6,072 nt of DNA from Synergistales bacterium (GTDB lineage: Bacteria; Synergistota; Synergistia; Synergistales; Aminobacteriaceae): positions 1-6,072 of the forward strand of contig BOCC01000120.1 in assembly GCA_026002715.1 (NCBI GenBank). Direction: 5' to 3'. Position numbers and translations under genes: made by a program. Every line of letters starts with the position of its first letter. Positions within the stretch are counted from its first letter, which is position 1. Below the pieces are notes generated by a model, which worked only from the letters and a program-made list of their open reading frames with translations, was not told the DNA's origin and did no database searches. This document shows positions 5,847-6,072 of this stretch, one piece after another.

Positions 5847-6072
5847 CTATCCGAGGACGACAAGAACGTCTCCGGTGTTGACGGAGTCCCCGCTCTTCAC
5901 GCGAACCTCTTTTACCGTCCCGGCGGCAGCTGCGAAAATCTCGTTCTCCATCTTCATGGCCTCAAGCATCAGGACAAGGTCGCCGGCCTTAACCGACGCG
6001 CCGACCGCCACTTTGACGTCCAAAACCTTACCGGGCATTGGAGCCTCTACCACCGACGCGCCGGCCGCGACA
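5847..6072 (-). CDS. Biotin carboxyl carrier protein of the decarboxylase, 5'-partial
   Basis: Biotinyl domain that carries CO2 from the carboxyltransferase alpha subunit to the membrane beta subunit. About 75 residues are visible. The domain begins VEAPMPGKVLDVKV and contains the biotin-attachment motif EAMKMENE. The modified lysine is the codon at 5952-5954. The C-terminal half, GTVKEVRVKSGDSVNTGD, mirrors the N-terminal half, as in all biotinyl/lipoyl domains. A GTG at 6051-6053 is in frame but is the valine inside VVEAPMPG and has no ribosome site. The frame continues to the window edge with V-A-A-G-A-S, typical of the Ala-rich linker before this domain, so the start is outside. The gene sits 33 nt before the beta subunit. 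An acetyl-CoA carboxylase carrier (AccB) is less likely because of this neighbour and the APMPG motif. Confidence 0.92.
   Translation of the reverse strand, partial: VAAGASVVEAPMPGKVLDVKVAVGASVKAGDLVLMLEAMKMENEIFAAAAGTVKEVRVKSGDSVNTGDVLVVLG

Noticed and set aside
6051..6053. GTG as start of a 68-residue biotin carrier
   Set aside because: It is the valine directly before VEAPMPG, inside the domain's usual lead-in, and the frame continues to the window edge.
1..6072. Mobile element or horizontally acquired island
   Set aside because: There is no transposase, integrase, tRNA or terminal repeat, and codon style looks even across all five genes.

Overview
The window carries five protein genes in two convergent groups. 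The sequence is moderately GC-rich, uses the isoleucine codon ATA heavily, and has short spacers with strong GGAGG-type ribosome sites. A type IV pilus motor cluster facing a biotin-dependent, sodium-pumping decarboxylase cluster suggests an anaerobic, amino-acid- or organic-acid-fermenting diderm. Synergistota (Synergistaceae-like) is my best guess, but it is inference from style and gene content, with no marker gene to prove it.

Positions 1-3252 and on to 4491 (+ strand) hold three co-directional genes. The first is a PilB/GspE-type extension ATPase, open at the left window edge, with a long proline/alanine-rich repeated N-terminal region followed by an MshEN-type module. The second is a PilT-type retraction ATPase. 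The third is a PilC/GspF-type inner-membrane platform protein. Spacers are 45 and 68 nt, so this reads as one operon whose promoter lies to the left of the window. Together the products form the cytoplasmic motor and membrane base of a type IV pilus: PilB drives pilin assembly, PilT drives disassembly, and PilC couples both to the pilin pool. No pilin, prepilin peptidase, secretin or PilMNOP gene is in view. A strong intrinsic terminator at 4525-4559 closes the operon.

Positions 4560-4625 are a short convergent intergenic stretch containing three tandem copies of an 18-19 bp unit; the last copy runs into the stop codon of the opposing gene.

Positions 4626-6072 (- strand) hold, in transcription order, the C-terminal end of a biotin carrier protein (open at the right edge) and the beta subunit of a membrane-bound Na+-translocating decarboxylase (OadB/GcdB/MmdB family). 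The 33-nt spacer between them forms a perfect 10-bp A/T-rich hairpin that places the beta-subunit Shine-Dalgarno sequence in its loop. The carboxyltransferase alpha subunit and small subunit are expected beyond the right edge. The biotin carrier takes CO2 from the alpha subunit to the beta subunit, which decarboxylates carboxybiotin and exports Na+.

I see no wholly new system here. The gene content is recognisable. The points worth a second look are the repeat-rich PilB N-terminus with its predicted c-di-GMP motif pair, the ribosome-site hairpin, the tandem repeats at the convergent junction, and the TTG start of PilT with a decoy ATG just before it.
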